Shown: positions 15,868 to 24,907 of the stretch, piece after piece | Numbering within the stretch: the first letter of the stretch is position 1 | Layout: the number at the start of each line of letters is the position of its first letter | NCBI GenBank assembly: GCA_964499445.1 | Contig: CAZCLE010000008.1 | Location: 1 to 33,405 of the forward strand | Source: GCA-2688105 sp964499445 | GTDB lineage: Bacteria > Chloroflexota > Dehalococcoidia > Dehalococcoidales > GCA-2688105 | Length of the DNA: 33,405 bases | Reading direction: 5' to 3' | Made by a program: the position numbers and the translations under genes | The notes under the pieces: generated by a model | Databases searched by the model: none | Told to the model about the DNA's origin: nothing | The model's input: only the letters and a program-made list of their open reading frames with translations

Positions 15868-17631
15868 TTGGCTTACGACCCAGTAAAAATGAAGGACTGG
15901 CAGATTTCAGAAGCTGCCGAAGAGAACATGCCAACCCCCGATGAATGGCGGGAAAGATTAAACCTGCAGAAGGACGAAATCATTCCCATGGGGAGGCTAT
16001 GCCGGCTCGATTTTATGAAGATAATCGAGCGCCTTAAGGACAAGCCGGACGGCAAGTACATTGAGGTAACTGCCATAACCCCCACCCCGCTGGGTGAGGG
16101 GAAAAGTACCACCACCTGTGGTCTTCTGGAGGGGATGGGCAAACGGGGTCTGAATGTGGGTGGCTGTATCCGTCAGCCCTCGGGTGGTCCCACCATGAAT
16201 ATTAAGGGGACTGCTGCCGGTGGTGGTAATGCCCTGCTTATTCCCCTGACCGAATTTTCTATGGGTCTGGCCGGTGATATCAACGATATCACCAATGCCC
16301 ATAATCTGGCTATGGTGGCCCTTACTGCCAGAATGCAGCACGAGCGCAACTACGATGACGAGCAACTGGCCAGGCTTACTAGGATGCGCCGCCTGAATAT
16401 TGACCCTACCAGGGTAGAGATGGGCTGGGTTATGGACTTTTGCGCCCAGAGCCTGCGCAATATTATTATCGGTCTTGGTGGCCGTATGGATGGCTACATG
16501 ATGCAGTCCAAATTCGGCATCACGGTGAGTTCCGAGCTTATGGCTATTCTGTCTATTGTCAGGGACTTGGCTGACCTGCGTAAAAGGATGAATGAAATTA
16601 CTGTAGCCTATGATAAAAAAGGTAACCCGGTTACTACTGGCGACCTTGAAGTGGGTGGCGCCATGACCGCCTGGATGAGCAACACCATTAACCCCACCCT
16701 GTGCTCCACGGTGGAGTATCAGCCCCTGATGGTGCATGCCGGACCATTTGCCAATATTGCTGTGGGTCAGTCATCTATCATTGCTGACCGCATTGGCTTG
16801 AAGATGTTTGACTATCATGTCACCGAGAGCGGTTTCGCTGCCGATATCGGCTTTGAGAAGTTCTGGAACGTAAAGTGCCGCTACAGCGGTCTCAAGCCGC
16901 ATGTATCGGTGCTCACCACGACCATCCGTGCCCTGAAGATGCATGGCGGCGGACCCAAGGTAGTAGCCGGTTTACCTCTGCCCGATGCCTACACTAAAGA
17001 GGACATGGGACTTCTGGAGAAGGGTCTCTGCAACATGGAGCACCTTATTAAAGTTATCAAAACCTCCGGTATTAACCCGGTGGTGTGCATCAATAAGTTC
17101 CACACTGACACCAAGGCTGAGGTTGCCTTGGTCAGGAAGGCAGCTGAGGCGGCTGGAGCCTACTGCGCTGAGTCTAGCCATTGGGCTGACGGCGGTGACG
17201 GCGCCCTGGAACTGGCTGATGTGGTCAAGGAAGCCTGTGAGGCTACGAACGATTTTAAGTTCCTGTATCCCTTGGAGATGAAATTGCGGGAGCGGGTGGA
17301 CAAGATTGCCAAGGTGGTCTACGGGGCTGATGGCGTGGCCTGGGCATCTGAGGCTGAGGCTAAGGCTAAGAAGTTTGAGTCCGATTCTAAATATAGTGAT
17401 TATGCCACCATGATGGTGAAGACTCACCTGAGCCTCACCCATGACCCGGCAGTGAAAGGTATGCCTAAGGGGTGGACTTTGCCCATTCGCGACGTGCTGA
17501 TTTATTCCGGGGCAAAATTCCTCTGCCCCTGCGCCGGAACTATCAGCCTGATGCCCGGAACCAGTTCTGACCCTGCCTTTAGAAAGGTAGATGTTGATAC
17601 CAAGACCGGCAAGGTACAAGGAATATTTTAG
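15868..17631 (+). CDS. fhs: Formate-tetrahydrofolate ligase
   Basis: A 587-residue enzyme that makes 10-formyl-THF from formate, THF and ATP, the second step of the methyl branch. Seen: the nucleotide-binding TPTPLGEGKSTTT (residues 71-83), RQPSGGPTMNIKGTAAGGG, FSMGLAGDINDI, NPTLCSTVEYQP, ESGFAADIGFEKFWNVKCR, KMHGGGPKV and the C-terminal CPCAGTISLMPG. It is about 30 residues longer than typical bacterial enzymes of 555-560, mostly as an N-terminal extension. The start is TTG at 15868, supported by a strong AAAGGAGG 5 bases upstream and by continuous family-like sequence from there. It sits between two cooC copies and supplies FolD; formate would come from the formate dehydrogenase at the end of the cluster. 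Confidence 0.96.
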   Translation: MAYDPVKMKDWQISEAAEENMPTPDEWRERLNLQKDEIIPMGRLCRLDFMKIIERLKDKPDGKYIEVTAITPTPLGEGKSTTTCGLLEGMGKRGLNVGGCIRQPSGGPTMNIKGTAAGGGNALLIPLTEFSMGLAGDINDITNAHNLAMVALTARMQHERNYDDEQLARLTRMRRLNIDPTRVEMGWVMDFCAQSLRNIIIGLGGRMDGYMMQSKFGITVSSELMAILSIVRDLADLRKRMNEITVAYDKKGNPVTTGDLEVGGAMTAWMSNTINPTLCSTVEYQPLMVHAGPFANIAVGQSSIIADRIGLKMFDYHVTESGFAADIGFEKFWNVKCRYSGLKPHVSVLTTTIRALKMHGGGPKVVAGLPLPDAYTKEDMGLLEKGLCNMEHLIKVIKTSGINPVVCINKFHTDTKAEVALVRKAAEAAGAYCAESSHWADGGDGALELADVVKEACEATNDFKFLYPLEMKLRERVDKIAKVVYGADGVAWASEAEAKAKKFESDSKYSDYATMMVKTHLSLTHDPAVKGMPKGWTLPIRDVLIYSGAKFLCPCAGTISLMPGTSSDPAFRKVDVDTKTGKVQGIF

Positions 17632-17761
17632 CTCTGCCGGTTGGGCTTGGTGACATAGGGGATTATAAGACGAAAGTTTGTGAATAGGGCTCGCTTTGAC
17701 CTTTGGCGCTTGTAAGGCTGGCTAGGTTAGCAGATAATTAATCAAGGTGGAGGATAGTCGT

Positions 17762-18523
17762 TTGAGTTTTAATATTGCGGTAGCCGGGAAGGGTGGTACC
17801 GGAAAGACATCGGTGGCGAGTCTCATTATTCGCTACCTGGAAAAAAACGGTAAGCGACCGATTCTAGCCGTTGACGCTGACTCCAATGCAAACCTGGGGG
17901 AGAGTTTGGGGCTTGAGGTAAAGCAGACGGTTGGCTTGATGTTGGATGAGTTTCAAGGGGATAAAATAAGCATTCCTCCTGGAATGAACAAGGAGGTTTA
18001 TCTAGAGTATAAGTTAAACGAGGTTGTGGTTGAAAGCCAGAGTTTTGACCTGGTGACGATGGGTAGAGGTGAAGGTCCAGAATGTTACTGCTACCCTAAT
18101 CTTATTCTGAAGAAATTTGTTGATAGCCTGGCGGAAAGTTATCCCTATATGGTTGTGGATAATGAGGCAGGAATGGAGCATTTAAGTAGAAGAACCACTC
18201 AGAGTATTGATGAGCTGCTCATAATCTCAGACCATTCGGTGAAAGGTGTCCGAACTGTGGCCCGGATAAAGGACTTGGTCTCTCAGCTCAAACTGGCGGT
18301 GAAGAGGCAATCGGTGATAATTAATTTTGCCCCGGCTGAGCTAGACCCTGCTGTCACCGGGGAATTGTCCCGGTTGGGGATTGATTCGGTAATTACTATA
18401 CCTCGGGATGAGGAAATATACGAGTATGACCTGAAGCTAAAGCCGCTCCTCGACCTGCCCGATACTTCAAAGGCGGTGAGGGCAGTCAACGATTTGATGG
18501 CTAAGTTGCTTAATAAAAATTGA
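17762..18523 (+). CDS. CooC/AcsF-type maturation ATPase (second copy)
   Basis: A 253-residue CooC-family ATPase. Seen: deviant Walker A GKGGTGKT (residues 9-16), VDADSNANLGESLG, the CYC pair (C108, C110) in GPECYCYPNLIL, and the DNEAGMEHLSRRTT Walker B region. It is clearly diverged from the first copy. The AcsF group of CooC-like proteins has been linked to nickel loading of acetyl-CoA synthase, so one copy may serve CODH and the other ACS; which is which cannot be told from sequence. I chose TTG 17762 because GGTGGAGGA (17746-17754) lies 7 bases upstream; the alternative GTG at 17747 falls inside that ribosome-binding site. Downstream folD follows after 40 bases. Confidence 0.88.
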   Translation: MSFNIAVAGKGGTGKTSVASLIIRYLEKNGKRPILAVDADSNANLGESLGLEVKQTVGLMLDEFQGDKISIPPGMNKEVYLEYKLNEVVVESQSFDLVTMGRGEGPECYCYPNLILKKFVDSLAESYPYMVVDNEAGMEHLSRRTTQSIDELLIISDHSVKGVRTVARIKDLVSQLKLAVKRQSVIINFAPAELDPAVTGELSRLGIDSVITIPRDEEIYEYDLKLKPLLDLPDTSKAVRAVNDLMAKLLNKN

Positions 18524-18563
18524 GGAAACTCGACTGAGAAAACCTCATAAAAAGGAGTCAGAA

Positions 18564-19451
18564 ATGGTAGCACAGATTATTAGTGGTACCGAGATTGCCA
18601 AGCAGATTCGCGAGGAGCTAAAACAGGAGATTGCCGAACTTAAAGAGAAGCATAATCTTGTACCCGGATTAGCTAGTGTCTTGGTGGGTGAAGACCCGGC
18701 GTCCCAGGTTTATGTTGGGTCGAAGGTAAAGACGTGTGATGCTTTGGGCATATATTCGGAAAGGCATGACCTGCCGGTTGACACCAGTGAAGAGGATTTG
18801 CTGGCTCTAGTCGACAGGCTAAACAAGGACCCAAAGGTTCATGGCATTCTAGTCCAGCTACCTTTGCCCAAGCATATTAATGCGGAAAAGGTTCTTTATG
18901 CCATTGACCCCAAAAAGGATGTTGATGGCTTTCACCCGGTGAATGTGGGCAGACTGATGATTGGAGAGCCAGATTATATACCCTGCACCCCTCACGGAAT
19001 CCAGCAGCTTCTGGTCAGGTCTGGGATTGAGATTGCCGGGGCTGAAGTAGTGGTGGTGGGTAGAAGCAATATCGTGGGCAAACCTATAGCCAATATCCTC
19101 CTCCAGAAGAAGGAGGGGGCTAATGCTACGGTTACTATATGCCACACCGGAACCAAAGATATGTCCTTTCACACCAAGCGGGCTGATATATTGATTGTGG
19201 CGGCAGGAAAACCAAAGGCAATCACGGCTGATATGGTTAAGGAAGGGGCCGTGGTAATTGATGTTGGTGTTAACCGAATAGGGAAAACTGCCGAGGGTAA
19301 AGCTATTTTATGTGGAGATGTTGATTTTGATGCGGTTAAGGAAAAGGCTAAAGCAATTACCCCGGTGCCTGGTGGGGTTGGACCTATGACTATAAGCATG
19401 CTTATGATGAATACAGTAAGAGCGGCCAAGTTAGCCGCTGGATTAGCTTAG
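18564..19451 (+). CDS. folD: Bifunctional methylene-THF dehydrogenase / methenyl-THF cyclohydrolase
   Basis: A 295-residue FolD that interconverts 10-formyl-THF, 5,10-methenyl-THF and 5,10-methylene-THF with NAD(P). Seen: catalytic Tyr50 and Lys54 in YVGSKVKTC, the GILVQLPLPKHI signature, KDVDGFHPVNVGRL with the catalytic Asp region, PCTPHGIQQLL, the Rossmann VVVGRSNIVGKPIANILL and the C-terminal PVPGGVGPMTISML. ATG with AAAGGAG upstream. It continues the methyl branch after fhs. The next enzyme of the branch, methylene-THF reductase, does not follow and is not in the window. Confidence 0.96.
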   Translation: MVAQIISGTEIAKQIREELKQEIAELKEKHNLVPGLASVLVGEDPASQVYVGSKVKTCDALGIYSERHDLPVDTSEEDLLALVDRLNKDPKVHGILVQLPLPKHINAEKVLYAIDPKKDVDGFHPVNVGRLMIGEPDYIPCTPHGIQQLLVRSGIEIAGAEVVVVGRSNIVGKPIANILLQKKEGANATVTICHTGTKDMSFHTKRADILIVAAGKPKAITADMVKEGAVVIDVGVNRIGKTAEGKAILCGDVDFDAVKEKAKAITPVPGGVGPMTISMLMMNTVRAAKLAAGLA

Positions 19452-19466
19452 GAAGGAAGGGAAATA

Positions 19467-19685
19467 ATGGAGTATAAAATTGAGAAGGTGAGTGCACCCG
19501 GACGGGATGAGGTGGAGTTACTGGGGGAAACCTTTGAAGAGGGTAAGCCCGAGGGGGAGGAGCTGGGAAGATGGAGGCAGAAACTGAGTACCAGAGAGGA
19601 AAGGCTTAAATATTTACAAACTGGTGAGAGGTATTGGTACGGAGACGAGTGGTATGGCAGTGAAAAGAGGAAAACCCCGGCTTAA
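19467..19685 (+). CDS. Small conserved-position protein of unknown function
   Basis: A 72-residue protein I do not recognise. It starts with ATG behind GGAAGGAAGGG (14 bases after folD) and ends 16 bases before acsD, so it is tightly embedded in the operon. The chain is hydrophilic and highly charged (a Glu/Lys/Arg-rich middle), has no cysteine or histidine and no membrane segment, and ends in an aromatic patch, RYWYGDEWYGSEKRK. Lack of cysteines argues against a zinc-finger MetV or ferredoxin. The spacing, ribosome-binding site and operon placement support a real gene; it might be a small partner of the corrinoid protein or of FolD, but that is a guess. Confidence 0.7.
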   Translation: MEYKIEKVSAPGRDEVELLGETFEEGKPEGEELGRWRQKLSTREERLKYLQTGERYWYGDEWYGSEKRKTPA

Positions 19686-19701
19686 GTGAGGAAGGTGAGA
19701 A

Positions 19702-20649
19702 ATGACTTTTGAAATCCCAAAAACACTGTATAGTGGCAAAATCAGAGAGATAACACTGGGCAAAGGGGACAAAGCGGTAGTAGTTGGTGGAGAGTCATGC
19801 TATCCGTTCTACCTGTTTGAAGGTGAGATGCCACATCTGCCCAGAATAGCTATGGAAGTCTGGGACTGTCCTCCTGAAGGCTGGGCCGAGGCTGCCTTAG
19901 AGCCTTTTGCCGGGGTAACCGATGACCCGGTTGCCTGGGCGAAAAGGTGCATCGCTGATTACGGGGCGGAGATGATTTGCCTGCAACTGATAAGCACTGA
20001 CCCCAACGGGATGGACCGGGGGGGTGATGAAGCGGCTGAGGTGGTTAAGAAGGTAGCCGATGCTATTGATGTTCCCTTAATCGTTTGGGGAACGGCTAAT
20101 CATGATAAGGATATCGAGGTTCTAAGACAGGTCTGTGAGATTTGCCAGGGGAAGGACCTGATTATCGGGCCGCTGGAGGAAGGGGACTATAAGCGTATTG
20201 GTGCCGCTGCCATTGGTTACCACCAGACCGTAATTTCGTCAACGCCAATCGATATAAACCTGGCTAAGCAGCTTAATATTCTGCTGGGCAACCTTGGGGT
20301 GCCTGATGAGTTGATTGCAATGGACCCAACCGTCAGTGGTATAGGCTATGGTATTGAGTATTGCTACTCGGTGATGGAGAGGGTCAGAATGGCAGGATTA
20401 ACTCAGCAGGATGAAAAGCTCCAGTTCCCTCTCATTTGCAATGTATCTAAGGAAACATGGAAGATTAAGGAAGTTCATATCCCCACCGAGGAGGACCCCA
20501 AGCTCGGCGATGCCAAAAAGAGGGGTATTCTGTGGGAGGTAATGTCAGCTATGGTTCTGCTTTTGGCGGGAGGGGATGTGATGATTATGAGACACCCCGA
20601 AGCCATAAGGTTGGTTCGGGAGATGATGGCTGAACTGACAGCAAAATAA
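19702..20649 (+). CDS. acsD: Corrinoid iron-sulfur protein, small subunit
   Basis: A 315-residue CdhD/AcsD-family TIM-barrel subunit that pairs with AcsC and helps hold the corrinoid during methyl transfer to acetyl-CoA synthase. Seen: YSGKIREITLGKG, VGGESCYPFYLFEGEMPHLPRIAMEVWD, ICLQLISTDPN, DVPLIVWGTANHDKDIEVL, MDPTVSGIGYGIEYCYSVMERVRMAGL and the C-terminal GGDVMIMRHPEAIRLV. Length matches the roughly 320-residue acetogen protein. The ATG follows GAGGAAGGTGAG. It opens the block acsD-acsA-acsB-acsC-acsE, in which every gap is short. Confidence 0.95.
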   Translation: MTFEIPKTLYSGKIREITLGKGDKAVVVGGESCYPFYLFEGEMPHLPRIAMEVWDCPPEGWAEAALEPFAGVTDDPVAWAKRCIADYGAEMICLQLISTDPNGMDRGGDEAAEVVKKVADAIDVPLIVWGTANHDKDIEVLRQVCEICQGKDLIIGPLEEGDYKRIGAAAIGYHQTVISSTPIDINLAKQLNILLGNLGVPDELIAMDPTVSGIGYGIEYCYSVMERVRMAGLTQQDEKLQFPLICNVSKETWKIKEVHIPTEEDPKLGDAKKRGILWEVMSAMVLLLAGGDVMIMRHPEAIRLVREMMAELTAK

Positions 20650-20674
20650 TTATAGATTTGGAGGGAGATGGAAG

Positions 20675-22645
20675 ATGGCAGAAGAGAAAGAACCCAAGAG
20701 TTTTGACCAAGCCAGTATTAAGATGATAGAGAAGGCGGCCAGTGACGGGGTTAATACTGCCTTTGATAGAGCTGAAGCAATGAAGCCCTGTCCCATAGGG
20801 ATGGTTGGCAGTTGCTGTAAGCACTGCGGGATGGGACCGTGTCGGGTGCCCCTACCTAAGGGGAAAGAGGAAACCCCGGAGGAGAAGCTGAAGAGACGGG
20901 GCATCTGTGGTGCTACGGCGGAGACCATTGCCGCCCGCAACTTTATCCGCATGGTAGCTGGTGGAGCTTCTGCCCATTCTGACCACGGCCGGGGGGTGGC
21001 TGAGCTTTTCCTGGCGGTGGCTAAGGGGGAGGCGCCAGGCTACGAGATTAAGGATGAGCAGAAGCTGCTGCAGTTGGCTCTGGACTGGGACATTGAGATT
21101 GGTGACCGCAGCAACAATGAAATCGCTGTTGATATTGGTGAAAAGGCTCTAGCCGAGTTTGGTAGGCAGGGGGGTGAACTTATCACTTTAAGGAAGGCGC
21201 CCCTGAAGCGTCAGGAGCTATGGCGCAAGCAGGGGGTTGCCCCCAGGGGTATAGATAGAGAGATTGTGGAGATAATGCACCGAACCCACATCGGGGTTGA
21301 CCAGGACTACAAAAACCTGCTGAAGCAGGGAGTCAGGGCGTCAATAGGTGATGGCTGGGGAGGTAGCATGATTGCCACCGAGCTACAGGACATCCTGTTT
21401 GGTACCCCGGTCCCGGTTCTGGGCAGGGCAAACCTGGGCGTGCTCGAAAAGGATGAGGTAAACCTGGTCATTCATGGTCACGAGCCCCTGCTTTCTGAGA
21501 TGATTGTGGCTGTGGCTCGAGAGCCCAAGATGATAGAGATGGCTAAGTCTAAAGGGGCTAAGGGGATAAACCTGACTGGCATGTGCTGCACCGCCAACGA
21601 GATATTGATGCGCCACGGTGTGCCTATTGCCGGTAACTTCCTGCAACAGGAGCTGGCCATAGTAACCGGGGCGGTGGATGCCATGGTGGTGGATGTCCAG
21701 TGTATTATGCAGTCCATACAGACTGTAGCTGAGTGCTATCATACCAAGATTATCACTACCTCACCCAAGGCTAAGATACCCGGTGCGATTCACATTGAGT
21801 TTGATGAGCACGATGCCTTGAAGTCGGCCCGGGAGATAGTTGCGGCAGCTATTGAGAACTTCCCCAATCGGAAGGGGAATGTTGGCATTCCTGAAGAGCA
21901 ATGTGACCAGGTGGCTGGATTTAGCCATGAAACCATTAACTACCTGTTGGGTGGCATGTTCCGTGCCTCCTACCGACCATTGAACGACAATATCATCAAT
22001 GGCCGAATCCGGGGTGTGGCTGGCGTTGTCGGCTGCAATAATGCCCGGGTTAAACACAACGAGGGGCACGTTCTTATGGTCAAGGAGCTGATAAAGAACG
22101 ATGTGGCAGTGCTTACCACCGGGTGTAATGCCATCGCCTGTGCCGAAGCCGGACTCATGGTCCCCGAGGCGGCTGCCCAGTATGCCGGCGAGGGGCTGGC
22201 TTCAGTCTGTGAAACAGTCGGTATTCCACCGGTATTGCACCTGGGCTCCTGTGTTGATAACAGCCGCATCCTGATAGCAGCTACGGCTATGGTCAAGGAT
22301 GGCGGTTTAGGTGATGACATCAGCGACCTGCCGGTAGCTGGCGCTGCCCCCGAGTGGATGAGCGAGAAGGCAATTTCCATTGGTCAATACTTCGTTGGTT
22401 CCGGGGTATTCACTGTCTTCGGGGTTAACTGGCCGACCCTGGGTAGCGAGGAGGTGACCAACTACCTGTTTAAGGACTTTGAAGAGATGTATGGCGGGAT
22501 GTGGGCGTTTGAACCTGACCCGATTAAGGCAGCCCACCTTATGATTGAGCATATTGACAAGAAGCGTAAAGCACTAGGCATTGATAAGGCTAGAGAAAGG
22601 GTGCTCTACGATATGGCGATGAGACGGGAATTGGAAGGAGATTAA
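20675..22645 (+). CDS. acsA: Anaerobic CO dehydrogenase catalytic subunit (CODH/ACS beta)
   Basis: A 656-residue nickel-iron CO dehydrogenase (AcsA/CooS), which reduces CO2 to CO and channels it to acetyl-CoA synthase. The N-terminus shows the B- and D-cluster cysteines C39, C47, C48, C51, C56 and C78 in CPIGMVGSCCKHCGMGPC and GICGAT. C-cluster segments visible further on include HSDHGRG, TGMCCTANEIL, GVVGCNNAR, TTGCNAIACAEAGL and LHLGSCVDNSRI. The adjacent acsB marks it as the ACS-bound form rather than a stand-alone or hydrogenase-linked CooS. Length is close to the 674-residue Moorella subunit. The ATG follows GGAGGGAGATGG. Maturation would use the CooC copies upstream. Confidence 0.97.
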   Translation: MAEEKEPKSFDQASIKMIEKAASDGVNTAFDRAEAMKPCPIGMVGSCCKHCGMGPCRVPLPKGKEETPEEKLKRRGICGATAETIAARNFIRMVAGGASAHSDHGRGVAELFLAVAKGEAPGYEIKDEQKLLQLALDWDIEIGDRSNNEIAVDIGEKALAEFGRQGGELITLRKAPLKRQELWRKQGVAPRGIDREIVEIMHRTHIGVDQDYKNLLKQGVRASIGDGWGGSMIATELQDILFGTPVPVLGRANLGVLEKDEVNLVIHGHEPLLSEMIVAVAREPKMIEMAKSKGAKGINLTGMCCTANEILMRHGVPIAGNFLQQELAIVTGAVDAMVVDVQCIMQSIQTVAECYHTKIITTSPKAKIPGAIHIEFDEHDALKSAREIVAAAIENFPNRKGNVGIPEEQCDQVAGFSHETINYLLGGMFRASYRPLNDNIINGRIRGVAGVVGCNNARVKHNEGHVLMVKELIKNDVAVLTTGCNAIACAEAGLMVPEAAAQYAGEGLASVCETVGIPPVLHLGSCVDNSRILIAATAMVKDGGLGDDISDLPVAGAAPEWMSEKAISIGQYFVGSGVFTVFGVNWPTLGSEEVTNYLFKDFEEMYGGMWAFEPDPIKAAHLMIEHIDKKRKALGIDKARERVLYDMAMRRELEGD

Positions 22646-22684
22646 GCGCTAGAATCGCTAAAAAGATAACGGAGGGTTGTAAAA

Positions 22685-24892
22685 ATGTCCAAGATTATTG
22701 CATCAGCAGCTATAAGAGGGGCTTATAAGATTGTTGACCAGGCTGAGAAGAAGTGGCAGGAGGCAATGGATAAGTGGGGAGCCAATGAGCCGGTGGGCTT
22801 CCCCAACACTGCCTATTATCTACCGGTAATCTACGGGATTTTGGGGATGAAGGTTGAGAAATTGGGTGATATGGAGCCGGTATTGAAGAAGTGTAAGGCC
22901 ATGCTCCCACCCCCGGTAAGAGAAAAACACCACTTGCCTTATCTGGGGCCAACCCTTGATGCCGGGATGATAACCTTCTTCGCCGAAGAAATCATTGAAG
23001 CCATAAGATATGTCGAGCAGCCGGATTTTTATACTAAGCAGGAAGAACCCACGGATGATAATATCTGGCTGGGTGCCGCCGATGATGTGATTCTCAGGAA
23101 GAGGGGGGTTGAGTTTGTTGATGGCACCGCCCCCGGCTTTGCTGCCATCCTTGGGGCGGCGCCGACTCCGGAGGTAGCCAAGGAAATTGCTCAGGAATTG
23201 CAGAAGAAGAACCTTTATATCTTTATGTCGGCTGAGCATGATGGCAAAAGGTTCTCCGAGCAGCTTTTAGAGGCGGGGGTGCAGATTGGTTGGCCCACCC
23301 GTCTGGTCTCCTTTGGCCCTGATGTTTCCTCTACCGTATTTTCCGCTGGCTTCGCCATCAGGGCAGGTTTTACCTTCGGTGGTATTGGTCCTGGAGAATA
23401 CCGAAAACACCTTATCTATAACAAGGACCGCATCTTTGCTTTTGCCATGCCCTTGGGCTATGTTACCGATGAGTGGTATGCCAATGCCGCCGGGGCAATC
23501 AACTTTGGCTTCCCGACTATTGCCGATACCCCTATACCAGAGATTCTACCTACCGGGGTTTGCACCTACGAGCATGTCGTCTCCAATGTCCCCCACGATG
23601 AGATTGTAGCCAAAGCCATAGAGGTACGAGGACTGAAGGTTACCGTGGCCGAGATACCGATTCCCACCGGCTTTGGGGCTGCTTTTGAGGGGGAGAGGGT
23701 TCGCAAGGGTGAGTGGTATCTGGAGTGTGGTGGCGGGTTTACCCCTATGTTTGAGTGGTGTACCACCAAGCGGATGGATGAGGTAGAGGATGGGAAGTTT
23801 ACCGTGGTCGGTCCGGAAATAACTGATATAGAGCCTGAGTCCAGGTTACCCTTAGGTATTGTCGTTGAGGTCGCCGGCAGGGAGATGCAACCGGACTATG
23901 AACCTATCCTGGAGCGGCAGATTCACCACCTGATAAACTACACTCAGGGTTGCTTTCACAATGGACAGAGGGATATTGGCTGGCTGAGAGTTTCTAAAGA
24001 GGTTCATGAGAAGGGCTTTAGATTGTATCATATCGGTTCTCTCCTTCATGCCGCCCTGCACCAGCATTTTGGTCGGATATTCGATAAAATGCAGGTAACA
24101 CTCTATACCGAGGAGGATAAGGTAGTAGAGCTACGTGCCAAGGCAAAAGAGGTATATAAGGCTAGAGATGAGCGTATTGAAGGGATGACCGATGAGGGTG
24201 TCGATTTATTTTACTCCTGCACCCTGTGCCAGTCATTTGCCCCGGGTCATGTTTGTGTTATTAGCCCGGAGAGAACCGGCCTCTGTGGTTCTTATAACTG
24301 GATGGACTGTAAAGCGGCTTATGAGATTACCCCGACGGGGACTAATCAGCCAGTGCCTAAGGGAGAGGTTCTTGACCCCAAGCTTGGGCAGTTTAAAGGG
24401 GTAAACGAGTTCATATATAAGGCTTCTCGTGGAAAGATAGACCATTATAACTTCTATAGCATAGTCCATGACCCTATGACCACCTGCGGCTGCTGTGAGG
24501 CTGTGGCGGCTGTCCTCCCCCTGTGCAACGGGATAATGACGGTAAATCGGGAGTATACCGGGATGACCCCCTGTGGCATGAAGTTTACTACCATGGCTGG
24601 TACCGTCGGTGGTGGACTGAGTACACCCGGTTTCGTTGGTCATGGAAAGTACAATATCTGCCAGAGGAAGTTCCTTATTGGTGATGGTGGTCTGCTAAGA
24701 ATAGTCTGGATGCCCAAGATGCTAAAGGAGGAGATTGCCGAGCGGATTAAAGCTAGAGCCGAGGAGATGGGTGTCCCCGACCTTTACGACAAGATTGCTG
24801 ATGAGACGGTGGGTAGCACTGAGGAGGAGATTCTCCCCTTCTTGCAGGAGAAGGGGCATCCAGCCCTGACTATGGAAGCGATACTGGAGTAG
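22685..24892 (+). CDS. acsB: Acetyl-CoA synthase (CODH/ACS alpha), bacterial full-length type
   Basis: A 735-residue acetyl-CoA synthase that condenses CO, the methyl group from CFeSP and CoA. All six A-cluster ligands are present: C512, C515, C524, C534 in SCTLCQSFAPGHVCVISPER...LCGSYNW, and C601, C603 in TTCGCCEA. Each is offset by exactly six from the Moorella numbering. The full N-terminal domain (from MSKIIASAAIRGAYKI) that binds CO dehydrogenase is present, so this is the bacterial form rather than the shorter archaeal CdhC. ATG with ACGGAGGG upstream. It lies 39 bases after acsA and 15 before acsC. Confidence 0.98.
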   Translation: MSKIIASAAIRGAYKIVDQAEKKWQEAMDKWGANEPVGFPNTAYYLPVIYGILGMKVEKLGDMEPVLKKCKAMLPPPVREKHHLPYLGPTLDAGMITFFAEEIIEAIRYVEQPDFYTKQEEPTDDNIWLGAADDVILRKRGVEFVDGTAPGFAAILGAAPTPEVAKEIAQELQKKNLYIFMSAEHDGKRFSEQLLEAGVQIGWPTRLVSFGPDVSSTVFSAGFAIRAGFTFGGIGPGEYRKHLIYNKDRIFAFAMPLGYVTDEWYANAAGAINFGFPTIADTPIPEILPTGVCTYEHVVSNVPHDEIVAKAIEVRGLKVTVAEIPIPTGFGAAFEGERVRKGEWYLECGGGFTPMFEWCTTKRMDEVEDGKFTVVGPEITDIEPESRLPLGIVVEVAGREMQPDYEPILERQIHHLINYTQGCFHNGQRDIGWLRVSKEVHEKGFRLYHIGSLLHAALHQHFGRIFDKMQVTLYTEEDKVVELRAKAKEVYKARDERIEGMTDEGVDLFYSCTLCQSFAPGHVCVISPERTGLCGSYNWMDCKAAYEITPTGTNQPVPKGEVLDPKLGQFKGVNEFIYKASRGKIDHYNFYSIVHDPMTTCGCCEAVAAVLPLCNGIMTVNREYTGMTPCGMKFTTMAGTVGGGLSTPGFVGHGKYNICQRKFLIGDGGLLRIVWMPKMLKEEIAERIKARAEEMGVPDLYDKIADETVGSTEEEILPFLQEKGHPALTMEAILE

Positions 24893-24907
24893 AAAAGGAG
24901 ATTATTA

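Noticed and set aside
15997..17619. Long minus-strand open frames (246 and 215 codons) opposite fhs.
   Set aside because: They lie entirely antisense to a clearly conserved gene and their products (Gly/His/Ser-rich) match no family I recognise; a by-product of G+C-rich codon structure.
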